Notes: generated by a model not told the origin, from the sequence alone. A stretch of DNA of 64,000 nucleotides from Paraburkholderia sp. UYCP14C (GCF_004197395.1 NZ_SELS01000053.1:1-64000), one strand, 5' to 3'. Shown: positions 12,294-23,308, counted from the stretch's first letter. Numbers and translations: made by a program.

Positions 12294-13325
12294 CTACGCC
12301 ATCGTCACGCGATTTCGTCCATTATGCTTCGAGCGATACAACGCCCGGTCCGCACTCGCGAAGCCGTCGCGATGCGCGGGCCGCGACAGATCGCTGATCC
12401 GTGTGAGCGATGCGCCGACGCTGACCGTCACCACGCCAAGCGGCGACGCGCGATGCTCGATCGCGAGGTCGGCCACGCCCTGGCGCAGCGTTTCGAGCGT
12501 GTCTGCGAGCATCGACGTCTGCGCTTCGAGCACCAGCAGCCCGAACTCCTCGCCGCCCATGCGGCCGACTACGATGCGCTCGCTGTCGGCAGCGGCCTGC
12601 ATCACCGAGGCGACCAGACGCAGACAATGATCGCCGGCCTGATGACCGTAGGTGTCGTTGTACTGCTTGAACCAGTCGACGTCGACGACCACCGAGCCCA
12701 TCACGTCGCCGTCGCGCGCTTCCTTCCAGCGGCGCGCGATGCTTTCGAGCAGAAAGCGCCGGTTGTACAACTGCGTGAGCGGATCGATCGCGGTGGCGGT
12801 GCGCATCTTCAGATCGTTTTCGATCATCGCGCGCAGGTGATAGAACACGCCGCGCTGGCCCGCGTCGAGCCGGCCCGGCGCCGGGTCCATCGCGCACAGC
12901 GCGCCGACGATCTCGCCGTTCGGCGCGCGCAACGCGATCGCCGCGTAAAAGCGCACGAACGGATGACGCTTGACGAGCATGCATTCGCCGAAGCGGCTAT
13001 CGTTGTGGGCATCCTCGATCACGAACAGATCGGCATCGCGTACCGCGTAGTCGGCGAGCGAGCGCGCGCGCGTGACGAGCGGCATCGCCATGCCGACTTC
13101 GGCGCGGTAGTGCTGATACTCCTCGTCGAGCAGCACGATCGCGGTAATCGCCGCGCCGGTCACGCTCTTCAGAATCTCGGCCGCATGCGTGAAGCACTCG
13201 CGCATCACCTGGTCGTCGTGCAACAGCCACTCGATGACCGAAGACACCACCTCCGGTTCGCCGCCGGCGGTCGAGTCGGCTGGCATCCGGCTGGCGAGGC
13301 GGTCGTTACTGTAAGCGAGTTGCAC
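12294..13325 (-). CDS. GAF-GGDEF diguanylate cyclase
   Basis: A protein of 343 residues. Residues 30-170 form a GAF sensor domain (ITAIVLLDEEYQHYRAEVG, SLADYAVRDADLFVIEDA). Residues 180-340 form a GGDEF domain with DPLTQLYNRRFL, VDVDWFKQYNDTYGHQAGD and the active-site signature GRMGGEEFGLL. The GGEEF loop is intact, so cyclic di-GMP synthesis is expected. No RxxD inhibitory site is present five residues before it, which suggests weak product inhibition. No membrane segments are seen, so it is probably a soluble cytoplasmic sensor. The effector of the GAF domain is unknown. Confidence 0.9.
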   Translation of the reverse strand: MQLAYSNDRLASRMPADSTAGGEPEVVSSVIEWLLHDDQVMRECFTHAAEILKSVTGAAITAIVLLDEEYQHYRAEVGMAMPLVTRARSLADYAVRDADLFVIEDAHNDSRFGECMLVKRHPFVRFYAAIALRAPNGEIVGALCAMDPAPGRLDAGQRGVFYHLRAMIENDLKMRTATAIDPLTQLYNRRFLLESIARRWKEARDGDVMGSVVVDVDWFKQYNDTYGHQAGDHCLRLVASVMQAAADSERIVVGRMGGEEFGLLVLEAQTSMLADTLETLRQGVADLAIEHRASPLGVVTVSVGASLTRISDLSRPAHRDGFASADRALYRSKHNGRNRVTMA

Positions 13326-13431
13326 GGCAGGGTTCCAGAATGGGCTTAGCTCATGTCAACGGCATAGGCAGGCGAAACTTGAGCACAGAATGTGGGATCG
13401 TGCGCCGGCGCCTGAGCGCATCCGGCAGCCC

Positions 13432-13467
13432 CAAAGAAAATGGGCCGGCTCTCACGAGCCGGCCCAT
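13432..13467 (-). terminator. Rho-independent terminator of argG
   Basis: Read on the minus strand, a TGGGCCGGCT / AGCCGGCCCA stem closes a short loop and is followed by TTTTCTTT. It lies about 40 nt beyond the argG stop, the right place and orientation for its terminator. Confidence 0.85.
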
Positions 13468-13504
13468 CGATCGATGCGACGTTCAGGGAATCAGACGCGC
13501 AGCT

Positions 13505-15049
<1,545 letters not shown>

Positions 15050-15130
15050 TTATGATCGTCTATGGGTACCATCCCGGGTTGCCCCAACGCACCTGCCGAC
15101 CACCCCGCTCACTCCTCTCGCCCGCCCCCC

Positions 15131-16348
15131 ATGACCACGACCACCCCGCGCCCCACGACGAATGCCTCGCTGATCACCAACGTGCGTCTCGCCGACGGCA
15201 CGCGCGTCGAGGTGTCGTTCGCCGATGGCCGGATCGCCGCGCTCGGCGCCGCTCTGCCGCGCGAGCCCGGGATGGCGGTCGAGGACGGCGGCGACGCGCT
15301 GCTGCTGCCCGGTTTCGTCGAAGGGCATACGCATCTGGACAAGACCCACTGGGGCTTGCGCTGGTATCGCAACGAAGTCGGGCCGAAGCTGACCGACCGC
15401 ATCGAAAACGAGCGCCGCTGGCGCGCCGAAAGCGGCCACGACGCGGGCGCGCAATCGCTCGCACTGGCGCGCGCGTTTCTGGCGGCCGGCACGACGCGTG
15501 TGCGCACGCACGTCGATATCGACACCGACGCCGGCCTGCGCCATCTCGACGGCGTGCTGACCACGCGCGATACGCTGCGCGACGTGCTCGACCTGCAGAT
15601 CGTCGCGTTTCCGCAATCGGGGCTGCTCGGCCGGCCCGGCACCGACGCACTGCTCGATCGCGCGCTGGCCGCGGGCGCCGACGTGCTGGGCGCGCTCGAC
15701 CCCGCGCTGATCGACGGCGATCCGGTGAAGTCGCTCGATCTGACCTTCGAGCTCGCCGAGCGTCACCACAAGCCGATCGACATTCATCTGCACGAGCCCG
15801 CCGAAATCGGCGCGTTCACGCTCGGTCTGCTGCTCGATCGCGTCGCCGCGCACGGCATGCAGGGGCAAGTGGTGGTCAGTCACGCGTTCTGTCTCGGCGC
15901 GCTGCCCGAGCGCGAGCGCGATGCGCTGCTCGCGCGGATCGCCGACCTGCGCGTCGCGCTCGTGACCACCGCGCCGCCGTCGGTGCCGGTGCCGCCGCTC
16001 ACGGCCTGCCTCGCGCACGGCGTCGCGCTATTCGGCGGCAACGACGGGATTCGCGACACGTGGACGCCGTACGGCTCGCCCGACATGCTGGAACGGGCCA
16101 TGCTGATCGCGATGCGCTACGGCCTGCGCCGCGACGACGATCTCGCGCTCGCATTCGATTGCGTCAGCGGCGTGGCCGCGCGCGCGTGCGGATTCGAAGG
16201 CTATGGTCTGCAGCCGGGCGCACGCGCCGATCTCGTGCTGGTCGACGCCGACACGCTCGCGCATGCGCTGGTCGCGCGGCCAGTGCGCAAGCTGGTGGTC
16301 GCCAACGGCCGCGTCGTCGCGCGCAACGGCGCGCTGGTCGCGCAGTAG
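15131..16348 (+). CDS. Amidohydrolase, cytosine-deaminase-like
   Basis: A protein of about 405 residues from ATG 15131; an in-frame ATG at 15062 adds a Pro/His-rich leader and lacks support. This is a TIM-barrel metal-dependent hydrolase: the first metal pair HTH lies in GFVEGHTHLDKTHWG, followed by IDIHLHE, VVVSHAFCLG and the catalytic Asp region GNDGIRDTWTPYG. The pattern resembles CodA-type deaminases and related N-acyl or N-carbamoyl hydrolases. The exact substrate is not readable. A LysR gene follows 123 nt downstream on the same strand and may respond to its substrate. Confidence 0.82.
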   Translation: MTTTTPRPTTNASLITNVRLADGTRVEVSFADGRIAALGAALPREPGMAVEDGGDALLLPGFVEGHTHLDKTHWGLRWYRNEVGPKLTDRIENERRWRAESGHDAGAQSLALARAFLAAGTTRVRTHVDIDTDAGLRHLDGVLTTRDTLRDVLDLQIVAFPQSGLLGRPGTDALLDRALAAGADVLGALDPALIDGDPVKSLDLTFELAERHHKPIDIHLHEPAEIGAFTLGLLLDRVAAHGMQGQVVVSHAFCLGALPERERDALLARIADLRVALVTTAPPSVPVPPLTACLAHGVALFGGNDGIRDTWTPYGSPDMLERAMLIAMRYGLRRDDDLALAFDCVSGVAARACGFEGYGLQPGARADLVLVDADTLAHALVARPVRKLVVANGRVVARNGALVAQ

Positions 16349-16471
16349 TCCGGCATGGACCGAAGACCCGTTCAGCCGTGCCGGGGCCATCGGCCGGACT
16401 GAGGCTGGCGTGACCCGCCGCGCGCAGATGGCCACGCAGCCTGCCACAACAAGAACGTTTTTCGCACTCAG

Positions 16472-17395
16472 ATGATCAATCTTTTTCTGGCCATGCAGGC
16501 CTTCGTCAAGGTCGCCGATGTCGGCAGCTTCGCACAGGCCGCCGCGCAACTGAACGTGTCGACCTCGGTCGTCACCCGTCATGTGTCGAGCCTCGAACAG
16601 CATCTCGGCATTCGCCTGTTTCAGCGCACCACGCGCAAGGTCGTGCTGACCGAGGCCGGCGCGCAATACGCGGACGGTTGCCGCGTGCTGCTCGCGGAAC
16701 TGGACGAAGTGGAGTCGCGCGCGACCACGGCGTCGCGCGACGTGGCCGGCGACCTGCGCATCGTCGCGTTGGGCAGTTTTTCGCTGTTTCGGCTCACGCC
16801 GCTGTTCGCCGAATATCAGGCGCGCTTTCCGCAGGTGAATCTGCGCGTCACGCTGACGGAAAAACGGGTCGATCTGCTCGAAGGCGGCTTCGATGTCGGC
16901 ATCGTGACCGAACATATGATCCGCTCGGAGTCGCTGGTGGTGCGGCGTCTGATCAACTCGCACGCGGTGCCGGTGGCCGCGGCCGCGTATCTCGCACAGG
17001 CCGGTCATCCGCAAACGCCGGCCGAACTGGACGGGCATCGGCTGATTGCCGCGCCGTTCGACACGACCGGCCCGATGTGGATCTTCCGCAAGGGCGACGC
17101 CGAAAGTACGAACGAGGACGGCGACGACAGCGGCGAGAGCATCGCGATCGATGCATCGTTCACGGTCAACAGCATGATCATGCAGAAGCAGGCCGCGCTC
17201 GGCGCGATGGGCATCGCGCTGCTGCCGCTCGAAATGGTCGAGGACGAGTTGCGCGCCGGCACGCTGGTGCGCGTGCTCGACGGCTATGCGGTGCTCAATG
17301 GCGACGTGGCCGTGTCGCTGGTGTATCCGAGCCGCGAGTTCGTGCCGCGCAAGGTGCGCGAGTTCATCGATCTCGCGGTCGGTTTCTTCAAGTGA
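16472..17395 (+). CDS. LysR-family regulator
   Basis: A protein of 307 residues with an N-terminal winged helix-turn-helix (AMQAFVKVADVGSFAQAAAQ, TSVVTRHVSSLEQHLGIRLF) and a CrgA/AaeR-like co-inducer domain. This subgroup typically begins with a phrase like LFLAMQAFVKV. It carries an insert rich in Glu/Asp/Ser near residue 215 (STNEDGDDSGES), which is unusual in an otherwise regular domain. It follows the amidohydrolase on the same strand and is convergent with phnX. The target is unknown; the amidohydrolase is the nearest candidate. Confidence 0.85.
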   Translation: MINLFLAMQAFVKVADVGSFAQAAAQLNVSTSVVTRHVSSLEQHLGIRLFQRTTRKVVLTEAGAQYADGCRVLLAELDEVESRATTASRDVAGDLRIVALGSFSLFRLTPLFAEYQARFPQVNLRVTLTEKRVDLLEGGFDVGIVTEHMIRSESLVVRRLINSHAVPVAAAAYLAQAGHPQTPAELDGHRLIAAPFDTTGPMWIFRKGDAESTNEDGDDSGESIAIDASFTVNSMIMQKQAALGAMGIALLPLEMVEDELRAGTLVRVLDGYAVLNGDVAVSLVYPSREFVPRKVREFIDLAVGFFK

Positions 17396-17399
17396 CGCC

Positions 17400-18203
17400 T
17401 CAAGGCCGCTCGCCGCGCGCGAGTCGCGCGTCGATGTCGTACACGACCGGCATCAGATCCGCGACGCTGTCGATCACGTAATGCGCACCCGCCGCCTTCA
17501 GCTTGTCGATCGCGGCGTTGCGGCGCGCGGCGAATTCGTCGGCCGGCAACGCCTTCACTTCGGCTTCGCTCATGCCGAACGCGTTGCCGCTGACCGCGAC
17601 GCCGACCGCCCACGTGCCGCCGTTGATTCCCTCTTCGATGCCGACCTCGGTGTCGTCGACCTTGATCGCCTCTTTCGCGCGCCACACGCCGAGTTGCGGC
17701 AGCGTCCGGTAGATCATGTAAGGCGACGGGCGCCCTTCCGGCGTATCGCCGGTGCACACGATGCTGTCCGGCGCAAAGCCCTGCGCGGCCGCGCCGGGGA
17801 CGATTTCGTCGATGATCTCGCGGGTGTAGCCGGTGGTCGTGCCGATGCGGATATCGTCCTGACGCAATGCGCTCGTGACTTCGGCGACGCCCGGGATCAC
17901 CGCGCTATAGCTCGCCGCGACCGCGATGTTCTTCGGCACGAACACGTCGTACACGGCGTCGATGTCGGCATCGGTCGGCGCATGGCCGTGACGCTCGGCC
18001 CACGCCCGCGCGACGCGCGGCAGCGCCATCAGCGCCGCGATATGCGGCCGCTTGGCCATGCCCATCGGGCCGCGCGCTTCGTCGATCGTGATCGGCACGC
18101 CAAACTGCTCGAAGGTCTCGACGAAGGCGCCCATCGGCGCGCGGGAACCGTAGTCGACCACCGTGCCGGCCCAATCGAAAATCACTGCCTTCACGTACTT
18201 CAT
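17400..18203 (-). CDS. phnX: Phosphonoacetaldehyde hydrolase (phosphonatase)
   Basis: A protein of 267 residues of the HAD superfamily. It cleaves the C-P bond of phosphonoacetaldehyde to acetaldehyde and phosphate. Motif I is AVIFDWAGTVVDYGS, with the nucleophile Asp near residue 10. The cap segment GPMGMAKRPHI holds the Lys expected to form the Schiff base. Later come TTTGYTREI and the acidic motif VDDTEVGIEEG. Length and motifs fit PhnX. It lies 47 nt downstream of phnW on the same strand, giving the two-step pathway from 2-aminoethylphosphonate to acetaldehyde. Confidence 0.96.
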   Translation of the reverse strand: MKYVKAVIFDWAGTVVDYGSRAPMGAFVETFEQFGVPITIDEARGPMGMAKRPHIAALMALPRVARAWAERHGHAPTDADIDAVYDVFVPKNIAVAASYSAVIPGVAEVTSALRQDDIRIGTTTGYTREIIDEIVPGAAAQGFAPDSIVCTGDTPEGRPSPYMIYRTLPQLGVWRAKEAIKVDDTEVGIEEGINGGTWAVGVAVSGNAFGMSEAEVKALPADEFAARRNAAIDKLKAAGAHYVIDSVADLMPVVYDIDARLARGERP

Positions 18204-18250
18204 CTGCTTGAATCCCTGGAATCTGAATGTATTGAAGTTGTTGCCGCGGC

Positions 18251-19504
18251 TCAGGTCGCCTGCGCGAGAGCCTTGCGTTCGTCGAGCGCGGCGGGCGGCG
18301 GCGCCGCGTGCGTGACGCCCATCGTGCGCAGCGCCTGCGCGCAGGCGTCTACCACGCGCCGCATCACCTGCTCGTCGACCTGACCGATGCAGCCGATGCG
18401 GAAACTGTCGACTACCGTCAGCTTGCCCGGATAGATGATGAAGCCCTGCTCCTTCATCAGTTCATAGAAGCGCGTGAACTCGAACGACCGATGCGCCGGC
18501 GAGAAAAACGTCACGATGATCGGCGAGCGCCAGTGCGCGCTCAGCAGCGGCTCGAAGCCGAGCTCGTGCATGCCGGCCACCAGCACGTCGCGATTGTTCG
18601 CATAGCGCGCGAGCCGTGCGGGCTGCCCGCCTTCGAGCTTGAACAGACGCAGCGCCTCGATGAACGCAGCGACCGTATGCGTGGGCGGCGTGAAGCGCCA
18701 CTGGCCCGTGTGATTCATCACGTCCCATTGATCGTAGAGGTCGAGCGCGAGCGAATGGCTGCGGCCCTTCGATTCGCAGAGCGCGCTCTTGCGCGCGATC
18801 ACGAAGCCGAAACCGGGCACGCCCTCGATGCACTTGTTCGCCGACGATACGAACGCCTCGCACTGGATCTGCCGCACGTCGAGCGGCACCGCGCCGAAGG
18901 CGCTCATCGAATCGATCAACAGCTTGCGACCGTGCTTCGCGACCGCGGCGGCGATTTCGTCGAGCGGATTGAGGATGCCTGAGCTGGTTTCGCAATGAAT
19001 CGCGACGACGTGCGTGATCGACGGATCGGCGGCGAGCATGCGCTCCACTTCGACGCCGCGCGGCGGCAGGTAGTCGCCCTTGTCGAGCAGCGTGCAGGCG
19101 CGGCCGAGATAGTCGAGTGTGGTCGCCGCGCGCTTGCCGTACGCGCCGTTGGCGAGCACCAGCGCGTGGCCGTCACGCGGAATCAGGCTGCCGAGCATCG
19201 CTTCGACGCAGTAGCTGCCGCTGCCCTGCAGCGGCACGCAGTCGTAGTCGCCGGCGGTGTCGCCGGCGATCTCCAGCAGGCTCGCGCGCAACTCGGTGGT
19301 CATCGCGCGGAAGTCGCCGTCCCACGAACCCCAGTCGCGCAGCATCGCCTGTTTCGTGGACAGCGCGGTGGTCAGCGGGCCCGGCGTCAGCAGGTAAGGC
19401 TCGCCGCCAGCCGGCGCGGCGCAGGGGGGCGTGCAACCGGTGACCGATGTTGCCGCGGCTGCAACGGTCAATGCCGCCGCCGAACCGCCGATCGCGCTTT
19501 CCAT
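18251..19504 (-). CDS. phnW: 2-aminoethylphosphonate-pyruvate transaminase with N-terminal extension
   Basis: A protein of 417 residues and a PLP enzyme of aminotransferase class V. It converts 2-aminoethylphosphonate and pyruvate to phosphonoacetaldehyde and alanine. PhnW-typical blocks are YLLTPGPLTTALSTKQAML, the DWGSWDGDF block and the PLP-lysine region SSANKCIEGVPGFGF. Most PhnW proteins are near 365-370 residues. This one has about 35 extra Ala-rich residues before YLLTPGP, including a lipobox-like VTGC, plus a longer C terminus. The upstream start is supported by CGGAG 8 nt before the ATG. It forms an operon with phnX and is divergent from a LysR gene. Confidence 0.94.
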   Translation of the reverse strand: MESAIGGSAAALTVAAAATSVTGCTPPCAAPAGGEPYLLTPGPLTTALSTKQAMLRDWGSWDGDFRAMTTELRASLLEIAGDTAGDYDCVPLQGSGSYCVEAMLGSLIPRDGHALVLANGAYGKRAATTLDYLGRACTLLDKGDYLPPRGVEVERMLAADPSITHVVAIHCETSSGILNPLDEIAAAVAKHGRKLLIDSMSAFGAVPLDVRQIQCEAFVSSANKCIEGVPGFGFVIARKSALCESKGRSHSLALDLYDQWDVMNHTGQWRFTPPTHTVAAFIEALRLFKLEGGQPARLARYANNRDVLVAGMHELGFEPLLSAHWRSPIIVTFFSPAHRSFEFTRFYELMKEQGFIIYPGKLTVVDSFRIGCIGQVDEQVMRRVVDACAQALRTMGVTHAAPPPAALDERKALAQAT

Positions 19505-19569
19505 GTCAGGAACTCCGATATTGCTATGTCGATACCCGACACAGTACAGAAACGTTGTCCATCGGTAAA

Positions 19570-19594
19570 ATCGATATAATCGATGTAGGTATCG
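19570..19594. promoter_or_regulatory. Palindromes in the phnW / LysR intergenic region
   Basis: ATCGAT repeats at 19570-19575 and 19579-19584 form an inverted repeat with a 3-nt centre. A second CGAT/ATCG pair ends at 19594. The cluster lies in the 118-nt divergent region between phnW and its LysR gene, where a LysR operator is expected. The assignment is inference. Confidence 0.4.
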
Positions 19595-19622
19595 TAAAAA
19601 CTTATTGACTGACGAGGCTCAC

Positions 19623-20522
19623 GTGCAATACGCACAATTGCGGGCGTTTCATGCGGTCGCCGAGCATGGCGGGTTTTCGAAAGCGGCGCAGGCGTTGTCG
19701 CTGACGCAGCCGGCGGTGTCGGATCATGTGCGGCGGCTCGAACAGGATTACGGCGTCAAGCTGTTCGAGCGCGGCCCGCGCGGCGTCGAGACGACCGAGC
19801 TCGGCCTGCGCCTTTTCAGCGTCACGCGCCATATGCTCAGCTGCGAGCGTGACGCGCGCCAGCTGCTCGAATCGGCGGGTGGGCTGGAGTCGGGTTCGCT
19901 ATCGCTCGCGGCCGATGCGCCCGATCTCGCCGTCGCGCTGATCGGCGCCTTTCGCCAGCGGCATCCGGGCATCGTCGTCACATTGTCGATCGCCAATGCG
20001 GCCGAGTGCATGCAGCGCGTGCTGTCGAGCGCGGTCGACGCCGCGATCACGGCCGCGCCGCAGGTGCACAGCCGCTTGCAGTCGCGTGTGTTGCGGCGCG
20101 ATCCGCTGGCCGCGATGGTGCCGGCCAGCTACCCGGCCGCGAAGAAGCGCCGCCTCAGCTACGCGGAGCTCGTCGAACAGCCGATGATCTTCCGCGAGCC
20201 GCATTCGGTCACCCAGCAACTGCTCGAAAACGAGCTCGTGCGCGAGTCGCTGCAGGTCGAGCCGGTCATGTACGTGGATGGCCGCGAGGCGCTGGAGGAA
20301 GCGGTCGCGCAGGGAATCGGCGTCGGCGTGATTGCGCGCGCAGAGTTCAGGGAGTCGCGGCGGATCCGGATGGTGCCGCTCGTCGATTGCCGGGTGCAGA
20401 TGATCGAATCGCTGACCCGGCTCGCCGAGCGGCCGGGCTCGCATCTGCTCGACGCGTTTTTTGCGGTGGAATTGCCGGGAGCGGAAACCGCGGTTTCGGG
20501 CGGCGAGGTTCAACGCGCGTAG
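19623..20522 (+). CDS. LysR regulator of aminoethylphosphonate catabolism
   Basis: A protein of 299 residues. The start GTG 19623 is chosen because GAGG lies 5 nt upstream; TTG 19605 in frame is less likely. The helix-turn-helix is at residues 3-60 (LRAFHAVAEHGGFSKAAQAL, LTQPAVSDHVRRLEQDYGV), followed by a co-inducer domain. The sequence resembles the LysR type described as associated with aminoethylphosphonate catabolism genes. The divergent position next to phnW-phnX supports direct control of that operon in response to the phosphonate or phosphate starvation. The effector has not been read from the sequence. Confidence 0.88.
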   Translation: MQYAQLRAFHAVAEHGGFSKAAQALSLTQPAVSDHVRRLEQDYGVKLFERGPRGVETTELGLRLFSVTRHMLSCERDARQLLESAGGLESGSLSLAADAPDLAVALIGAFRQRHPGIVVTLSIANAAECMQRVLSSAVDAAITAAPQVHSRLQSRVLRRDPLAAMVPASYPAAKKRRLSYAELVEQPMIFREPHSVTQQLLENELVRESLQVEPVMYVDGREALEEAVAQGIGVGVIARAEFRESRRIRMVPLVDCRVQMIESLTRLAERPGSHLLDAFFAVELPGAETAVSGGEVQRA

Positions 20523-20727
20523 CGCGCGCAGCGTCGCAGCAGCGCGCGGTGCGGTGCGGTTGACCAATCCGCTAACCGGGCTTCCCGGCTGGGGATGCTT
20601 CGGGCCTGCAGGTCGCGCTCAATCGCTACCCCAAAATGGCGCGGCCTTCGTACTACCGGCCGCGCCGCCCGCTATCGCGCTCGAATCGTTCGACGGGTTG
20701 CCCGAAGCGTTGGCAACCCCGTCAGAC

Positions 20728-21474
20728 TCAACGCGAACCGCCGCTCGCGATCAGGCTCTCGCCGGTCAGCCAGCGCGCGTCGTCCGACGCGAGGAACGCG
20801 ACGATATCGGCGATATCGTCGGGTTGGCCGATACGGCCGAGCGGCGTCGTGCTCACCGCCCACGTTTCGAAGTCCGAGCCCATCACGCCTGCGGTGTGGG
20901 TGCCCTCGGTCTCGACCATGCCCGGATTCACCGAATTCACGCGGATCTTGCGCGGGCCGAGCTCCTTCGCGAGCACCCCGGTGATCGCATCGACCGCGCC
21001 CTTGGTCGCCGTGTAGACCGCCGTAGTGGCCGGCGTGATGCGGGTCACGACCGAGCTCACGTTGACGATGCTGCCGCCTTCGCCCAGATGCTTCGCCGCT
21101 TCCTGCGTGACGAGCAGCAGCCCGAGCACGTTCACATCGAAGTGCTTATGGAAATGGGCCTCGGTGATCTCTTCGAGCGCCGCGAACTCATAGACGCCCG
21201 AGTTGTTGACGAGAACGTCGAGCCGGCCGTACGTCTCGACCGCCGAATCGATGATGCCCTTCGCGTCCGCCGCCTTCGATACGTCGCCGCCCACCGCGAC
21301 CGCCTTGCCGCCCGCCGCGGTGATCTCGGCGACCACTTTATCGGCGCCCGCGCGGCTCGACGCATAGTTCACCACGACCGACGCGCCTTGCGCGGCCAAT
21401 GCCTTCGCAATCGCCGCACCGATGCCTTTCGATGCACCCGTTACAACCGCTACCTTGCCTGTGAGCTTGCTCAT
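20728..21474 (-). CDS. SDR-family oxidoreductase
   Basis: A classical short-chain dehydrogenase of 248 residues. It has the Rossmann motif TGASKGIG near residue 12, NNSG near 88, catalytic Ser in VNVSSVV and YTATK (Tyr-x-x-x-Lys) near 154, ending GESLIASGGSR. The start at ATG 21474 follows AAAGGA; ATG 21477 directly before it is equally possible. Longer upstream reading is unsupported. The pattern resembles FabG-like 3-ketoacyl reductases and glucose dehydrogenases, with NADP preference likely from the Ser-Arg after the second strand. The substrate is unknown. It is divergent from an MFS carrier gene. Confidence 0.87.
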   Translation of the reverse strand: MSKLTGKVAVVTGASKGIGAAIAKALAAQGASVVVNYASSRAGADKVVAEITAAGGKAVAVGGDVSKAADAKGIIDSAVETYGRLDVLVNNSGVYEFAALEEITEAHFHKHFDVNVLGLLLVTQEAAKHLGEGGSIVNVSSVVTRITPATTAVYTATKGAVDAITGVLAKELGPRKIRVNSVNPGMVETEGTHTAGVMGSDFETWAVSTTPLGRIGQPDDIADIVAFLASDDARWLTGESLIASGGSR

Positions 21475-21824
21475 CATCGTGTCCTTTGAATGGTTCGCGC
21501 CGGCGTGCCTCGCGAGGAGTCGCGCGGTCCACGCCGCTAGAAGCTGGAACTGCAGTGGCGCTGTCACTGGTCGTTAATTTAGGCATCTGGCCGCACGGGA
21601 TAAAGCGGCTCGAAACGAATTGAATCGCCGGATGTAACGAACAATCGATTCACCCTGGACTTCGCCGGTCCAGATTACGCACGGCTTACAAAATTTGATT
21701 CCACTTTGAGCCTGCCGCCCACGCTTCTATAATCGCCCCACCTATAAATCGTCGTTTCATATATAGAACAAGAGACGGTCATCCCTCACGCGGTATCTCA
21801 CCGTCTACTGAACGAGAACCTGTC
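21475..21824. other. Divergent promoter region between SDR and MFS genes
   Basis: This non-coding stretch of 350 nt is more AT-rich than its surroundings toward the right end. It contains a credible sigma-70 promoter for the MFS gene, listed separately, and AT-rich repeats (ATATATAG near 21757). No ORF with a ribosome-binding site is seen. Confidence 0.6.
21706..21733 (+). promoter_or_regulatory. Predicted sigma-70 promoter of the MFS gene
   Basis: TTGAGC at 21706-21711 and TATAAT at 21728-21733 are separated by 16 nt. The -10 is a perfect consensus and the element lies about 90 nt before the ATG. Confidence 0.65.
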
Positions 21825-23201
21825 ATGTCCGCTTTGCGCCCCACCCGCGTGCGTTACTGGATGCTGTTGCTGGTGTTCGTCGGCACCGCCGTCAACTATC
21901 TGGATCGCGCGAATCTCGCGGTTGCCGCGCCGCTGATGAAAAACGAGTTCGGCCTCGGCCCGGTCGAACTCGGTTTCATCTTCTCCGCGTACTCGTGGAC
22001 CTACGTGATTGCGAACATTCCGGGCGGCTGGGTCGTCGATCGTTTCGGCTCGCGCGTGATGTACGCGTGCGCGATTTTCATCTGGTCCGCGTTCACGTTC
22101 GCACAGGGTTTCGGCGGGCGTTTCGCGACGCTGTTCGGTTTGCGCCTGGGCGTGGGCGTCGCGGAAGCGCCGACCTTTCCGGTCAACAATCGCGTGGTGT
22201 CGATCTGGTTCGCGCAGCGCGAGCGCGGCTTCGCGACGAGCGTCTATCTGGTCGGGCAATACGTCGGCATGGCGGCGTTGACGCCGTTCCTGTTCTGGAT
22301 CGCGCATCGCTTCGGATGGCGCGAGATTTTTTTCTTCACCGGCGCGCTCGGCGTTGCATGGGCGCTGATCTGGTACGCGATGTATCGCGACCCCGAGCAC
22401 AGCAAGCGGGTCAATGCGGCCGAGCTTGAACATCTGCGCAGCGGCGGCGCGCTGATCGACCGCAAGAGCGCGGCGCAGCGGCATCGTGCGTTCCCCTGGC
22501 GTAAGCTCGGTGTGCTGTTTCGCAACCGGCAGATCATCGCGATCTGCGCGGGCAAGTTCGCGTCGCTGTCGTCGTTGTATTTCTTTCTGACGTGGTTTCC
22601 GACCTACCTGATCACCGAGCGTCACATGACGATGCTGAAGGCCGGCAGCGCGAGCGCGGTGCCGTTCGTCGCGGCGTCGATCGGCGTGGTCGCGGGCGGG
22701 GTGTTGTCGGACTGGTTGCTGCGGCGCGGTGCGTCGGTCGCGACCGCGCGCAAGACGCCGATCATGACCGGCCTGCTGCTCGTGCCGACGATGACGCTCG
22801 CGGTACTGACCGACACCAACTGGATCGCGATCGCGATCATGTCGTTCGCGTTCTTCGCGCAAGGCGTCGCGTCGGCATCGTGGTCGCTCGTCGCAGACAT
22901 CGCGCCGGAAGGCATGGTCGGCATCACGGGCGGCGCGGTCAATTTCGCGGGCAATCTGTCGGGTATCGTGACGCCGATCGCGATCGGCTTCATCGTGCGC
23001 GCGACCGGGTCGTTCGGCTGGGCCCTCGGGCTCATCAGCCTGTTCGCGATCATCGCGGTGCTGTGCTACACGTTCCTGCTCGGCGACGCGAAGCGCATCG
23101 AGATCGATGACGATGCGCGCGGCTGCAAGCGCGGCGGCGATGATGACCGGACACATGAGCACGCCGGGGCGCCGAATTCGGCGCAGGAAACGCGGGTCTG
23201 A
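21825..23201 (+). CDS. MFS transporter, anion/cation symporter (ACS) type
   Basis: A protein of 458 residues with twelve predicted membrane helices. The first helix region reads MLLLVFVGTAVNYLDRANLA, the NYLDRxNL signature of the ACS family (glucarate, galactonate, hexuronate and phthalate carriers). The loop motif GGWVVDRFGSR lies between helices 2 and 3, and the long central loop spans residues 195-235. The C terminus is charged and His-rich (DDDARGCKRGGDDD). The substrate is probably an organic or sugar acid taken up with protons; which one cannot be read. It is divergent from the SDR gene, which may act on the same compound. Confidence 0.88.
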   Translation: MSALRPTRVRYWMLLLVFVGTAVNYLDRANLAVAAPLMKNEFGLGPVELGFIFSAYSWTYVIANIPGGWVVDRFGSRVMYACAIFIWSAFTFAQGFGGRFATLFGLRLGVGVAEAPTFPVNNRVVSIWFAQRERGFATSVYLVGQYVGMAALTPFLFWIAHRFGWREIFFFTGALGVAWALIWYAMYRDPEHSKRVNAAELEHLRSGGALIDRKSAAQRHRAFPWRKLGVLFRNRQIIAICAGKFASLSSLYFFLTWFPTYLITERHMTMLKAGSASAVPFVAASIGVVAGGVLSDWLLRRGASVATARKTPIMTGLLLVPTMTLAVLTDTNWIAIAIMSFAFFAQGVASASWSLVADIAPEGMVGITGGAVNFAGNLSGIVTPIAIGFIVRATGSFGWALGLISLFAIIAVLCYTFLLGDAKRIEIDDDARGCKRGGDDDRTHEHAGAPNSAQETRV

Positions 23202-23308
23202 CGTCGAGGCGCCGCGTTGCCGCGGTGGCCGCAACCGAACGAAATGCGCAGGCTTGCTCCGGGCAGTCGCGACGATCACGCGCTAGACATCAATAGCGCA
23301 CTGGCCGT

